This document shows, piece by piece, positions 45,618 to 57,439 of a stretch of 64,000 bases of DNA. The position numbers and the translations under genes were made by a program. Source of the DNA: Plantago ovata (lineage: Eukaryota; Streptophyta; Magnoliopsida; Lamiales; Plantaginaceae); NCBI GenBank assembly GCA_028274465.1, contig CM051455.1, positions 105,522,942 to 105,586,941 of the forward strand. The letters are read 5' to 3'. Position 1 is the stretch's first letter. Every line of letters begins with the position of its first letter. A model generated the notes under the pieces. It saw only the letters and a list, made by a program, of their open reading frames with translations. It searched no databases and was not told the DNA's origin.

Positions 45618-48202
45618 ATGTCAAAACGAAACGTCGATCAAACCGGTGCCGGTGGTGACAATTTAAATTCTTTTAGCGTAAATAAGAGGTCACAATCTTT
45701 AGGTAGGGACCCCGAAACTATCCTTCATTCTGATTCGAACCCACTTGTACCCTCGAACCAGGTAGCTGGAAAAGCGGTGTTAACTCCCCTCCTCAAATCG
45801 GCGGTCGGTCCTTTGCAAGTGAATTCTTCGAGGGTTTTAAGGAGTCGAACGGTGAAACTTACCATGGTCAAACCAGAAAATGATGTTGTGGAAGGAGGTT
45901 CGAACGACATCTCGACGGATGACAACCATGATTCGAAACTGTTAACCAATCAGAGTTCGGTTCGAAAGAGAGAAGCCGACACCTTATACCACAAATTTGG
46001 GATTCCGGGCACCTTCGAAATCATAGTTCCGGGAGATGGGGATAAGATGTATAATCCCCCTTCTGATTGTGTGGCCATCCATATCCAAGCTTTAGAGCAT
46101 GGGTTTAGATTTCCTATATGCAAGGGGGTTAGCCGAATTTTGAATCAGCTTGAACTTTGCCCTACCCAACTTCTCCCCAATGCCGTAGGTTACCTAGTTG
46201 CCTTCTGTATTTGGTGCAAATGGAAAAAACGAAGAGCTACTGCGTCGAGCTTCCTTCACTTTTTCTCGATGTGCCAATCGAAAGATGGAGGAAGTTTCTA
46301 TTATTTTTCTCCTTTGAGGAAATACGAACTGTTTTTGAAATTCCAATCCTCTCACGGTCCTGGCTTTAAGAGGAGGTATGTGTATGTTCGGATGCCTCCG
46401 AACGATGATGGAACTCCAGGGGTTGTGCCGACTCCGCGCTTGTGGCGCCGTCACACTGGCGAAGTAGTGTCCGTGACTGATAGGGGCAAATGGGCTGATG
46501 CGTAAAAGGGATTGACCCCGAGGATCAGATCAACCCCTATGGTCTCTTGGTCGAGCCCATCCTTTACTTAGGAGGCATTTCTTCGATTGAACCGGAGATG
46601 AGGGGTATCCGAAACTTGGGTGAGTCTTGATAATTTCCTAGCTACTCGATCGAACTTGTTGGCTTTATCTGTTCGATGCTTTATGCTTCCTTCGAACCTG
46701 TTTGTGTTTGTACTTATAAAAATATTTTGTTTGCAGGATATTGGATGAGGCTCTCCGCGGACGTTTTGGCTAAAAAGGCCCTCTCTCTTGCGAACAAGAA
46801 ATCTATGTCGAAATTTACTGAAGATCGTCCTCACAACCTTGCCGATCTTGTTCCTAATGCTTCTGCTCCTCCCTTCGACCCGGCAGGGGATGGTGGTGGT
46901 GACACTCCCTCAGCTCCTATCCCTGATCCTACTAACTTGGTAGTGACACCGGTTCCCCCTACGAACCAAGCAGAAGGTTCGGGAGATAATCATGGATCCG
47001 GTCCTACCTCTTCAATGGTTTGACCTGAGGCGGGTCGTGTTGAGAAAGAACATGGTCAAAGTTCGGATTTTGGGGCTCAGAAAAGGGCTCTAACAGATCC
47101 TATCCTTCTTGATTCCCCTCCCTCCGCAAGGGTTGTCGAAGAGGCGCGGCTGTCCTCTCGAATTCCCGGTCTCAAGGAAGTGTCTTTTCTCCATGGCGGG
47201 GATCGAACGGGTAAGAAGTGGAGGGACCTTATGATTTCCGATAGCGACCAAATTGAACTGGACCGACTTTCTGATATTGAAGTGAAGGCAAAGGTGGCTA
47301 CGCTCAAGATGCAGGTTCGTTAGCCCTCTAACTTTATTTTTCTCGAACTAGTTCCATGTACTTTCTTTTGGGTCGAACTTGTTTTTTGTATCTTCTGTTG
47401 TGTCGAACTGGTTCCGTGTATTTCTTTGGGTCGAACTTGTTTGTTGTATCTTCTGTTGCGTCGAACAGGTTTCGTGTATTTCTTTTGGGTCGAACTTGTT
47501 TGTTGTACTCTCTTGGGTCGAACTGATTTCTTGATATTTTTTTACTTTGTGGTTGTAGTTGCTGACCGTCTCCAAAAACTTGGATAGCCGTTTGGAGAAG
47601 AAATCCCAGTTGGTTGATGGTCTCGAGTTAAAGGTGCGGGAGGAGAAACGTTCGAGGACTAGGGTTGAGGAGCTAGCTTCAAAGAAAGATGAGCAAATGC
47701 AAGAGATGGCCAAAGAAATGGAGCGTTTACGGAAGGAGGCTGCTGATATGGCGTCAAAACTTTCTTCTGCGGAATCGAAGAATTCGGAGTTGGTTGCTAG
47801 GGTAGAACAGGCGCTCAAGGAAAAGGACGGGTTCGAGACTGCTCTGAGGAGGACCCGCGAGGAGTTGGTGAAAAAGGGAAAATTTGCTCGGATCGAAGCG
47901 GTACGGGAATTTCGAGAATCTCAATCTTGTGAGTATATGCTAAGCAAAAGGGATGCCGCTGCAATGGTGAAGTCGAAAGAGTTGGTCTTGGCCCAACATA
48001 AGTTCGGTGGTAAGCTGACTCCTGGCTTTGTTGAGTCTCGGGATGTTGATCTTGAGAAAGACGGAGAACAAAAACCTCTTGAGCCCGAGCCGGTTTTAGG
48101 AGAAGATGGGGCTCCCGTGAATGAAGAGGCTTTGTACGAGGCTATGAAGCGCGAAGAGTTCTTCGCGGTGGTTCACCCCGAGGAGGTTGAAGATCCTCTT
48201 CC
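45618..48202 (+). pseudogene. Transposase_28 / coiled-coil protein of element H
   Basis: The protein starts MSKRNVDQTGAGG. Exon 1 (45618-46619) carries a region like the plant putative gypsy-type transposon domain (PF04195): VAIHIQALEHGFRFPICKGV, LNQLELCPTQLLPNAVGYLV and KRRYVYVRMPPND. A 1-bp frameshift at about 46502 makes GKWADA-stop, while the next frame continues as GIDPEDQINPYGLLVEPILY to a GTGAGT donor. Exon 2 (46737-47322) reads YWMRLSADVLAKKALSLANK. It is open except for one TGA at 47021-47023, and ends KAKVATLKMQ before a GT donor. Exon 3 (47559 on) is a long coiled coil (SRLEKKSQLVDGLELKVREE ...), then an acidic tail cut at 48202. Typical of abundant plant non-autonomous elements; its biochemical role is unknown. 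Confidence 0.75.
47323..47558 (+). repeat. Intron of H with tandem TCGAAC-containing repeats
   Basis: GGGTCGAACTTGTTTGTTGT and TCGAACTGGTTCCGTGTATT segments alternate about three times between 47367 and 47530, with a combined period of 58-60 bp. The intron is bounded by CAGGTTCGT and GTTGTAG, and its removal keeps the reading frame. Confidence 0.75.
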
Positions 48203-50310
48203 TGTAAGAAAATATGGTCAGAGTTACCCGTAGGGTACGCAGCGGAATTTCAAAAATTTTCTTAACATACAGGTTAATTGATTATGTATATGCCGTATAT
48301 ATATAAACACGTCAATTAGAAGACTAACCTTACTTCCAAAGCAGCTTCCAAGTCTTCGTAATAATCCGGTGTATCTTCTCCTTCGCCGAAGTCGAAGATA
48401 TCTGCAATACATTGATTATCTGCAAGACAATAAAAGTTAGTTTCCAGCTCCTAGAACCTCAACCTTGGTATCCACGGATGAACAGCCTATCGGAAAGAAT
48501 GCTAGGATATTCTTTGTGTGACCAAGAAGAAGGGGCGGCGATTCCTCCGGCAGGTGGCGCGCGCGTGTGGCTTATAGAGGAGGGGAGAGCTTTTATTTTC
48601 TCTAAGAAAACTGGGTAGAATAATTCTCTAAGAATATGATTCTTCAACTGTGTGAAAATCTGTGTATAAAGCTCTCTAATAGTCTACTATATATAGTAGT
48701 CAATAGAAGCCTAAAGCATAAGCAATTAGACTTCATAAAGGAATAAGAATCTAATTCTTATCGCACTAGGAAACCAATATCAAGTCTAGATTCATTCCCA
48801 ATCAAATTAAAACTCAATCAGGAAAATCTAACTTATCCCTTGGACTTCTAATAGAGGAAGGAGTCGAACTCCTTCCCCTATCTAGCTAACGCGTGCGCGC
48901 GCCCAGTCCTACGGGAAATAGGTGGGTCCCAATTTTTGGACCCACTTATAGTTCTAAGGCAATTCAAACTCCAATTAAATTTTGCCCAAGTGCATATGTT
49001 AATTCTAAATTAACATATCCTTTCAAATCAAACCTCCATTATATTTCCAAAATATAATCTTTAATTGTATTTACATAAAATACAATTAATTAGCCAATTC
49101 AATTAATAATTCCAAATCATTAATTGTGCCACCAAATATTATAATTAATTCCAAATCAATTATAATCCACCAATAACAATTAATTCCAAATTAATTGCGA
49201 TTCCATCTTCAAGGATATTCTGATAGGCTGAATCACCACATAGTGTGACCCATAGGGCCTCATCGTATTAAGCAAGTCCTAGACTAGGCAAATGGAATTC
49301 CTAGACGGTTCCATTTGCAATATTAATACATGAGGACGTTTGAGAGGTTTCTCAAAGCTAACCCTTCCGTTGCGAAGTCTGTTGCGCTCAACGCGGCGAT
49401 GGTAACGTCCCTTCATCTGACTTGCTCGAATGTATCTAGGATCGATGAAGTGTCTATCCCAATAATACATCCACGGGCGTCTTCAGTGAGTTGCATGGTG
49501 AATCCAATATCTATTATGACCATCATAATAATATTTGATACGCTGGCCAGCGGTTTTACCATCACAACTATGAACGACTATGACCAGTGCTCTCCTGTGC
49601 TACACTTGAGAGATGAATCCTTCACAGAATCACTTATCATCCCCATTTGTATGTAGCCATAATCCTGGATTGTGTCTTAGATCAACTGCTTATTCAGAGC
49701 TGACATCGACGGGTCCACCAAGGATATGGGGCAACAAATGTGATGATAAAGTCCTGTAAGTCCAAAGGACGACTGGCATCACTTCGACAACTCACCAGTT
49801 CCCATAGACACTTCGGTGTAGAGTATACATCGATGGGAGTGTCCGGTGGGTAATTCCATTGTTCGATAAAGCTTCTTTGAACAACTATGCGCAGTTATTG
49901 GAATGTTTCTCGATTGTCCAACAATCCGTTTCGTGGTCGTGGGATCGGCTCACACTTGCTCCAACAAGTATAACCTCCACGCATACTAGTCTTGTCTGGT
50001 TCATTCAGACCCCTACATCCGAGATGAACCTCGACTAGGGAGAGTTTGGGATAGATGATAACTCACATAGCTCCCACTATCTGTGTGATCGGTCATCTAT
50101 CCGAGGGGACATGTTTAATATCAATACAGACAGTAATAGAGATATGACATGCTGCATGCCCGGTGTAATATAAATATGAAAGCGATACTCAATAGTAAAA
50201 TGCAACAAACATATATTATATTACGTTGACCTGTGTAATAGTACATATATGCCCTCTATAAGGGCACCATGCCCTTAGTAAGGACTGTCTCTAGGACATA
50301 TACACTATCA
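48203..50310 (-). repeat. 3' LTR of copia element F
   Basis: 2108 bp, TGTAAGAAAATA to ACACTATCA, palindromic TATA box at 48684-48699. It has the 46-bp segment that the 3' LTR of C lacks, so that difference is a deletion in C. Confidence 0.93.
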
Positions 50311-50324
50311 ATCTCCCACTTGGA

Positions 50325-50666
50325 CTAGAGCCAGTCACCTTTATGCCTAATACCCAGATTAGCATAATGTCTTAAGTGGACTTCCACTTGTAAGACCTTG
50401 GTGAAAGGATCTGTCACGTTGTCCGTGGTAGAGACACTTTCTATACTAACTTCTCCTCTATCAATGATCTCACGTCTAACGTGATATTTTGTAAGTACAT
50501 GTACGTTCTTGTTTGTAGATCTAGGCTCGTTAGCTTGAGCGAGCCCGTATTGTCCCAATAAATCGTTATTGGACTAGGAGAAGGAACAACCCTCAATTCC
50601 TTCAAGAACTCTGAAATCCAGACAGCTTCTTACGAAGCTTCTGATCCAGCAATGTACTCGGCTTCT
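50325..50666 (-). pseudogene. RNase H remnant of copia F
   Basis: Minus strand: PRSTNKNVHVLTKYHVRREI, DNVTDPFTKVLQVEVHLRHY and the end ANLGIRHKGDWL. It is homologous to 17447-17722 with substitutions and an indel near 50545. Cut at 50666 by the G LTR. Confidence 0.88.
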
Positions 50667-51960
50667 TGATGAACGCGGATTTGTGGGTTTCGAATTCAGC
50701 AAATAATATTTGTAATTAAGCCAAAGGCAATCCACAACTACAACGAAAATCGTAGTGTAGCAGTAGAATGACTCGAGTGTCGTTCTCTCAGGACTATAAC
50801 TAGCTTTATCAAATCTAATTTAGAATATAAAAACAGCAGACAGATAGCAATAGGGGGTTTCTAGCAGATAATGGAGATTGGTGATAGTATGGTCCTTCTT
50901 AGCATAATGGGTCGATAATCATGCATAAATTCCTCGGTCTTGCATAGAGATCTTTGAATTAATCTAGTGTCCTGTTGCAAGTATTAAGCACTACGAAGAT
51001 AATCTGGTCTGACTAGTCAATCACGATTGTCCTAATGTGTTCCGTAATTATTCAACACTACGAAGATAAACTCGCAAATAGGTCGACGAGGGTCCAATTG
51101 TGCATAATAATTAATACAACATACGAGAATTTAGGCTGTGCCTGATCAACGAAATAAAGCAATGACACGGAGTATAATGCGCGATATAGCCATTAGCATG
51201 ATTATCCTCCCTTCGCTAAGAATTCACATAATACCACCAACGATAAGTTTAGCTACTCATAATAAGCATGCAATCAACAGAAATCATTGAATAAAACATG
51301 TTGAAAGAATATAATAAAATAAGTAGAATAAAACTGTAAGATACAAAGTTACCGAAGGTTGTCAATCTCCGGATGATAGCGATCCTACAAGCTCCAAACT
51401 GCTATGAAAAGAGTCCCCTAAGCTACGGACCCCCAGAAGAGGCTCTGGGAAGTCCCTACCTAAAACTACAGAGAGAGGTGAGAAAGTAGGTCTGGAAAGA
51501 TATGATTTTCGGAGAAAACTAAGCAACTATATATAGGCTTCGAATTACTGTGGGGCGGTTCGCCCGGTGTGGGGCGGTTCGCCCCACCTCTGCGGCGGTT
51601 CGCCCGGCGTGTTTTTCGCGGAATTCCGAGTTTTCGACGCGTTTCTGGATTTCTTCCCCTTTTCGGACTCGGTTTCTGACTTGTAGTAGCGTTCTAACCT
51701 CCAGATTCGGCCCCTAAACTCCAAATCCTATCCGGAAACCTTCAGATACTCCAAATAGGCTTCTGGAACACCAATTCCTTGTCAACTTCAATATAATTGC
51801 CCCGAAATCCTTGAATTTCAACCAAAACCTGTAAAATAAAATCTAAAGGGAAACGTGACACTATTCTAATAAAATGCATTAAACATAGCTAAATTAACAT
51901 AGAGGATTGCTAAAATAGGTGAAAAAGACTCGAATGAAAGTGTAAAATACACATTCATCA
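50667..51960 (-). repeat. Outer LTR of element G
   Basis: 1294 bp, TGATGAACG to ATTCATCA. Palindromes GGGCG-GTT-CGCCC (51551-51615, three copies) lie next to the TATA box (51528-51537). Confidence 0.92.
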
Positions 51961-52014
51961 AACTCCCCAAACCGAACCTTTGCTTGTCCTCAAGCAACTA
52001 AGCTAGACTCTAAA
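51961..52014 (-). other. Internal 3'-end fragment with polypurine tract between the two LTRs of G
   Basis: The minus strand ends GGTTCGGTTTGGGGAGTT directly before the LTR start. It matches 53283-53336 up to GACTCTAA, then switches abruptly into LTR sequence at 52015. Confidence 0.85.
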
Positions 52015-53282
52015 GAACGGAGATTTGTCGGGTCTCGATTCAGCAAATAATATTTGTAATTAGCCAAAGGCAATCCACAACTACAACGAAAACCGTAGTG
52101 TAGTAGCAGAATGACTCGAGTGTCGTTCTCTCAGGACTATAACTAGCTTTATCTATTTAACAAGAGAATATAAAACAGCAGACATATAGCAATAGGGGTT
52201 TTCTAGCAGATAATGGAGATTGGTGATAGTATGGTCCTTCTTAGCATAATGGGTCGATAATCATGCATAAATTCCTCGGTCTTGCATAGAGATCTTTGAA
52301 TCAATCTAGTGTCCTTTTGCAAGTATTAAGCACTACGAAGATAATCTGGTCTGAGTAGTCAATCACGGTTGTCCTAATGTGTTCCGTAATTATTCAACAC
52401 TACGAATATAATTGGTCTGATGGTCGACTAGTGTCCAATTGTGCATAATGATCAATACAACATACGAGAATTTTGGTTACAACTGATCAACGAAATAAAG
52501 CAATGACACGGAGTATAATGCGCGATATAGCCATTAGCATGATTATCTTCCCTCGCTAAGAATTCACATACTACCACCAATGATAAGTTTAGCTACTCAT
52601 AATAAGCATGCAATCAACAGATATCATAGAAGAAAACATGTTGAAAGAATATAAAATAAGTAGAATAAAACTTGTAAGATACAAAGTTACCGAAGGTTGT
52701 CAATCTCCGGATGATTGCGGTCCTACGAGCTCCAAACTGCTATGAAAAAGTATCCCTAAGCTACGGAACTCCCAGGACAGGCCCCGGGAAGTTCCTACCT
52801 AAAACTATAGAGAGAGGTGAGAAAGTAGGCTTGGAAAGATATGATTTTCGGAGTAAAACTGAGCTCTATATATAGGCCCCGAGATTTCTCTGGGGTGGTT
52901 CGCCCGAGGCTGGGGCGGTTCGCCCCCCGCCTTTTTCGCGGAATTCCGCGTTTTTCGACGCGGATTTGGATTTCTTCACCTTTTCGGACTCGGTTTTAGA
53001 CTTCTAATGGCCTTCTAACCTCCAGATTCGACCCCTAGACTCCAAATCCTATCCGGAAACCTTCAGATACTCCAAATAGGCTTCTGGAACACCAATTCCT
53101 TGTCAACTTTAATATATTTGCCCAGAAATCTCCGAATTTCAACCAAAGCCTGTAAAATAAAAACTAAAGGGAAACGTGACACTATTCTAATAAAATGTAC
53201 TAAAATATAGCTAAATTAACATAGAGGATTGCTAAAATAGGTGAAAAAAACTCGAATGAAAGTGTAAAATACACATTCATCA
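52015..53282 (-). repeat. Inner LTR of element G, one end lost
   Basis: 1268 bp. The left end starts at GAACGG, so the terminal TGAT is missing. The right end is intact (ATTCATCA). Palindromes lie at 52890-52930 next to the TATA box (52866-52874). Confidence 0.9.
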
Positions 53283-54560
53283 AACTCCCCAAACCGAACC
53301 TTTACTTGACCTCAAGCAACTAAGCTAGACTCTAATACAAAAAACATGCAAGACACAAAAATGGAGTTTCATGCCAAATAAAATGAACTAATCTACTGAA
53401 TCTACCAAATAACATATGAACAAAAACCATATGAATCAAAGCATGAATATAGGTTGAAAAATACCTCGATTGGCTTATACACATCCACATAAGCACTTAT
53501 GTCAAGACAAGATAGTCTCTCGTAACATTCTCTACCTAGACCTAGTCAGTGACGACGTAATGAAGCATGCTAAGATACGAATGGTTGCCCCATGCCTATG
53601 AAACTGAGGACTTACTGTTGTTCCACCATGTTAAGACTTTCCCTCAAAAGAGGTCGAACCAGTACTGGCTCTCATCAAACGAAGGAGGGTTCCCTATAAA
53701 AGATAACTCTCCCCTAGTCTACCCATCTCTCAAGTAAAGTCTTAAGCTATTCACCACTTCCTGAATGGCAGGACGAGGGTGGTCTAGAACAGATGACACT
53801 AAAGACAAAAAAGATAAAAAATAGAAAAACACGATTACGAACATTACAAGAATTGGAAAAGACACAACACTTTGCTAAACTGCTAATTGACTTTTCTTTT
53901 TTGGACCCTTCTTTTGCTTTTTCTGGGGTCTTTTCTTTTTTTTTCTTTTTTTCTTTCAAATTTTTTTTCTTTTCCTTTTTTTCTTTTTTTTCTGGAATTT
54001 TTCTTTCTTTCTTTTTTTTTTTTTAATTTTTTCTAGCCAGCAGTAGCATAACAAAAAGAGAAACAAAATGACTCACACGACTTCCCTAAACCTATTCGAA
54101 AGAATAGGTTGGAGCACAAAATTTTACGGAAAAAGAAAAAACAAACTCACGATACGAAAATGAAAAACAGAAACAAGTCTAATGATGGTGTAACCCCCTC
54201 CCAAACCTATTCGGAAGAATAGGTTATAAACAAAGGATCACACAACCTCACACTACATCCTTCCTAGGCATTTAGCAATCTCAAAGCATGGTGAAGACTT
54301 GTTGCCTCATAGGTACATAATTACTCGGGAAGACAAGCATAAGACCCTAACATGCATCATCCTATTATAAAGGCCTTTGTGAACCGCAGTAGAGAAAACA
54401 CCACTAAGTGATGTCGAGACTACCAAGCTTAACTAAGAGCAATACATAAATGTGACAAGCCAAGCGAGAAAAACCTCAAACAAATTCATAGAGATGAAGC
54501 ATACGATTAACGACATAGTATAGAGATAACCAGCGATAACCTCCTCCCCAAACCTGAACG
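53283..54560 (-). repeat. Polypurine tract and 3' tail of element G
   Basis: A polypurine tract (GGTTTGGGGAGTT on the minus strand) lies adjacent to the LTR. A long pyrimidine tract on the plus strand (53890-54025) is flanked by the GACCC/GGGTC pair (53904-53908 and 53926-53930). Two hairpin/G-run modules are at 54089-54110 and 54204-54225. A second G-run (GGTTTGGGGAGGAGG) at about 54540-54554 marks the start of the tail, as in B and D. Confidence 0.8.
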
Positions 54561-54684
54561 TCGTCGCTCGTCCCGAACGTCGAAAGTGGATCCAAGGTTA
54601 GAGCTAAAGCTTGTATAAGTGACCTATAATACTCAATCAAACTCGTGAGATAAAATCTAAAGCGGTAAAGAAAGAGATAAAATC

Positions 54685-54702
54685 TCCGGGTTGCCTCCCG
54701 GA
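54685..54702 (-). other. Conserved post-gag hairpin (copy in G)
   Basis: Minus strand TCCGGG, loop AGGCAA, CCCGGA: a perfect 6-bp stem about 45 nt after the protease stop. Confidence 0.8.
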
Positions 54703-54745
54703 TAGCGCCATTGTTTAAAGTCTTTGACTCGACCCCTGTCCGCGC

Positions 54746-56031
54746 CTATCTCTTCTTTCTGCGGGTACTAGACTTCCCCTTCATCGATCTCCTCTCCATG
54801 CCACAAACCTGTGAATAAGAAAGAATATAGGCTGCAAGACCACAGTAGTGAGTAGTGAAAGAATTATCAGGTGGATCAGGTGGATCAGATATGGCTTGCA
54901 ACACATGTTGCTTGCCATCCACTTCAATACTGCAAGTTCTTTGGCAGATGTCCATCACGGAGCGTAGCTTAGTCAAGAACGTTCGTTCCAAGAGAATGAC
55001 ATCCCCCGTCCCAGGTGCAGACGCCGGCATAACTACAAAATTGGTGTATACAGATGCTTCACCAATCTTGACCAACACATTTTTCACAACGCCTTCGGGT
55101 CTCACAAAGGATCCATCCGCCAGTTGCACAATAGCCCTATGGTCAGATAGTTCTCCAAGGTTACTCTTCTCAAACACATTCAAAGGGAGCATGTTGGAGT
55201 AAGATCCCGTGTCTAGTGTGGCGCAGACATCTTCAAGTTCGCCAATTCCGACCTTAACATCGAAACTTTGAGGGAGTGGCTCGGGATTCTCTTGCTTCTT
55301 TCCACTCTCATCAGTACCAAGGGCCTTCTCTTATTCCTTGGCTAGTGGAGGCTCTTCATCCTTGTAACACTCGCACTTAGCAACTTGCTTAATGGTGATT
55401 TCCACTGGTTGATCTCCCACCAAGTTGATCGACATGGACCCCTCAGTGCTGCTATGTAACTTCCCTTTCTCTCTACTAGCTCTAGCTTCCAATTGATCCA
55501 GACGAGCATTGATCTTTTCTGAATCCTCCTCGTATCTCTTCAAAAACACTTGGGTGAAATCCACCAATTTCTGTAAATTATCCAAGAGAGTTGCTGACTT
55601 GGATGTAGATGCTTCATCCTTAGGAGTAGGATTACTACGGTTTCCCAAGTGAACATCTTCTCGTGCTAGATCTGATCTACACATATGAGCCCCATGCCCA
55701 TAATTCTTGCACACCCTACATACCTCGTTGGAGAGAGAAGTTTCGATTAGGCCACTTAGAGCTTGCCTCATGTGATTGGCGAAACCTTCGAACCTATCGC
55801 CACTCACACCATTCACTTCATGCATTGGGATCTCCTGGTTTGGTGGGGCCTCAAGTCCACGCCTTCTAACCATTGCTCTTGGATCCTTGGATTGAGATCC
55901 TTTAGCACGCCTTTTGAAACACGCCCATACATCCTCGGCGGTCTCTTCCCAGATAGTACCACGGCATTGGAAATCCACCACCTGTTGACTCTCATATGTG
56001 AGTACATTGTAGAAGTGCTGGACAAGATCAG
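54746..56031 (-). pseudogene. gag (C-terminal part) and protease of element G
   Basis: From the E junction the minus strand reads DLVQHFYN, VVDFQCRGTIWEETAEDVWA, the zinc knuckle CRVCKNYGHGAHMC, a coiled region (LLDNLQKLVDFTQVFLKRYE), then a stop near 55331. The protease follows with LPLNVFEKSNLGELSDHRAI, the LDTGS equivalent just upstream near 55212, and LLERTFLTKL (LLGRTF in A). It lacks the second zinc/arginine-rich segment present in A and E between knuckle and coiled region. It ends STRRKKR at 54746. Confidence 0.88.
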
Positions 56032-57295
56032 TGATGAATGTGTATTTTACACTTTCATTCGAGTCTTTTTCACCTAATTTAGCTATCCTCTATGTTAATT
56101 TAGCTATATTTTAGTACATTTTATTAGAATAGTGTCACGTTTCCCTTTAGATTTTATTTTACAGGTTTTGGTTGAAATTCGGGGATTTCTGGGCAAATAT
56201 ATTGAAGCTGACAAAGAATTGGTGTTCCAGAAGCCTATTTGGAGTATCTGAAGGTTTCCGGATAGGATTTGGAGTCTAGGGGTCGAATCTGGAGGTTAGA
56301 AGGCCATTAGAAGTCTAAAACCGAGTCCAAAAAGGTGAAGAAATCCAAATCCGCGTCGAAAAACACGGAATTCCACGAAAAAGCCGGGGGCCGAACCGCC
56401 CCAGCCTCGGGCTAACCGCCCCACAGTTAATTCGGGGCCTATATATAGAGCTCAGTTTTTCTCCGAAAATCATATCTTTCCAAGCCTACTTTCTCACCTC
56501 TCTCTATAATTTTAGGTAGGAACTTCCCGGGGCCTGTCCTGGGAGTTCCATAGCTTAGGGGATACTTTTTCATAGCAGTTTGGAGCTCGTAGGACCGCAA
56601 TCATCCGGAGATTGACAACCTTCGATAACTTTGTATCTTACAATTTTTATTATACTTATTTTATATTCTTTCAACATGTTTTCTTCTATGATATCTGTTG
56701 ATTGCATGCCTATTATGAGTAGCTAAACTTATTATTGGTGGTAGTATGTGAATTCTTAGCGAGGGAAGATAATCATGCTAATGGCTATATCGCGCATTAT
56801 ACTCCGTGTCATTGCTTTATTTCGTTGATCAGTTGTAAGAAAAATTCTCGTATGTTGTATTGATCATTATGCACAATTGGACACTAGTCGACCATCAGAC
56901 CAATTATCTTCGTAGTGTTGAATAATTACGGAACACATTAGGAAAATCGTGATTGACTAGTCAGACCAGATTATCTTCGTAGTGCTTAATACTTGCAACA
57001 GGACACTAGATTGATTCAAAGATCTCTATGCAAGACCGAGGAATTTATGCATGATTATCGACCCATTATGCTCAGAAGGACCATACTATCACCAATCTCC
57101 ATTATCTGCTAGAAACCCCCTATTGCTATCTGTCTGCTGTTTTTATATTCTAAATTAGATTTGATAAAGCTAGTTATAGTCCTGAGAGAACGACACTCGA
57201 GTCATTCTACTACTACACCACGGTTTTCGTTGTAGTTGTGGTTTGCCTTTGGCTAAATACAAATTTATTTGATTGACCTTGACAACGTTTCATCA
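56032..57295 (+). repeat. 5' LTR of element E
   Basis: 1264 bp, TGATGAATGTG to AACGTTTCATCA. TATA box CCTATATATAGAG at 56439-56451. The palindromes upstream (56385-56425) are decayed: GCCG-AAC-CGCC and GCT-AAC-CGCC. Confidence 0.93.
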
Positions 57296-57298
57296 AAT

Positions 57299-57316
57299 TT
57301 GCGCCGTTGCCGGGGA
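57299..57316 (+). promoter_or_regulatory. Primer binding site (tRNA-Asp type), element E
   Basis: TTGCGCCGTTGCCGGGGA, one mismatch (second base) from the A site. Confidence 0.88.
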
Positions 57317-57439
57317 CTATACTCCTTTTTTCTATTTAATTTGTTTATATTTACAGCATTAGATTCCTAATTCTATTAGTTTTAGTTTTCCTTTTTAATC
57401 TCTTTCTAATCACCTTTCCTAGTCTGTTTCAGATTGTGT

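Larger units (their letters stand above)
44400..48202 (+). mobile_element. Element H: Transposase_28-type transposon gene, cut by copia F
   Basis: A repeat-rich upstream part (minisatellite 44558-44789), a probable 5' UTR with intron (donor CAGGTATGC at about 45263) and a multi-exon coding region from 45618. It is broken at 48202 where the copia LTR begins. Outer borders are not defined: no LTR pair or primer site was found, and the left limit is approximate. Confidence 0.55.
48203..50666 (-). mobile_element. Element F: copia retrotransposon 3' end (same family as C)
   Basis: The 3' LTR (48203-50310), polypurine tract (50311-50322) and the RNase H end of pol (50325-50660). The remaining element is beyond the insertion of G and was not found in the window. 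It is inserted into exon 3 of element H. The candidate duplication is CTTCC (48198-48202), but the other side is not visible. Confidence 0.9.
50667..56031 (-). mobile_element. Element G: Athila-like element with duplicated 3' LTR, truncated by E
   Basis: Sense order: partial gag and protease (56031-54746), post-gag hairpin, tail, polypurine tract, LTR (53282-52015), a 54-bp piece of internal 3' end, and a second LTR (51960-50667). No pol. The gag is interrupted at 56031 by element E, and its N-terminal part is not found on the other side of E. Confidence 0.85.
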
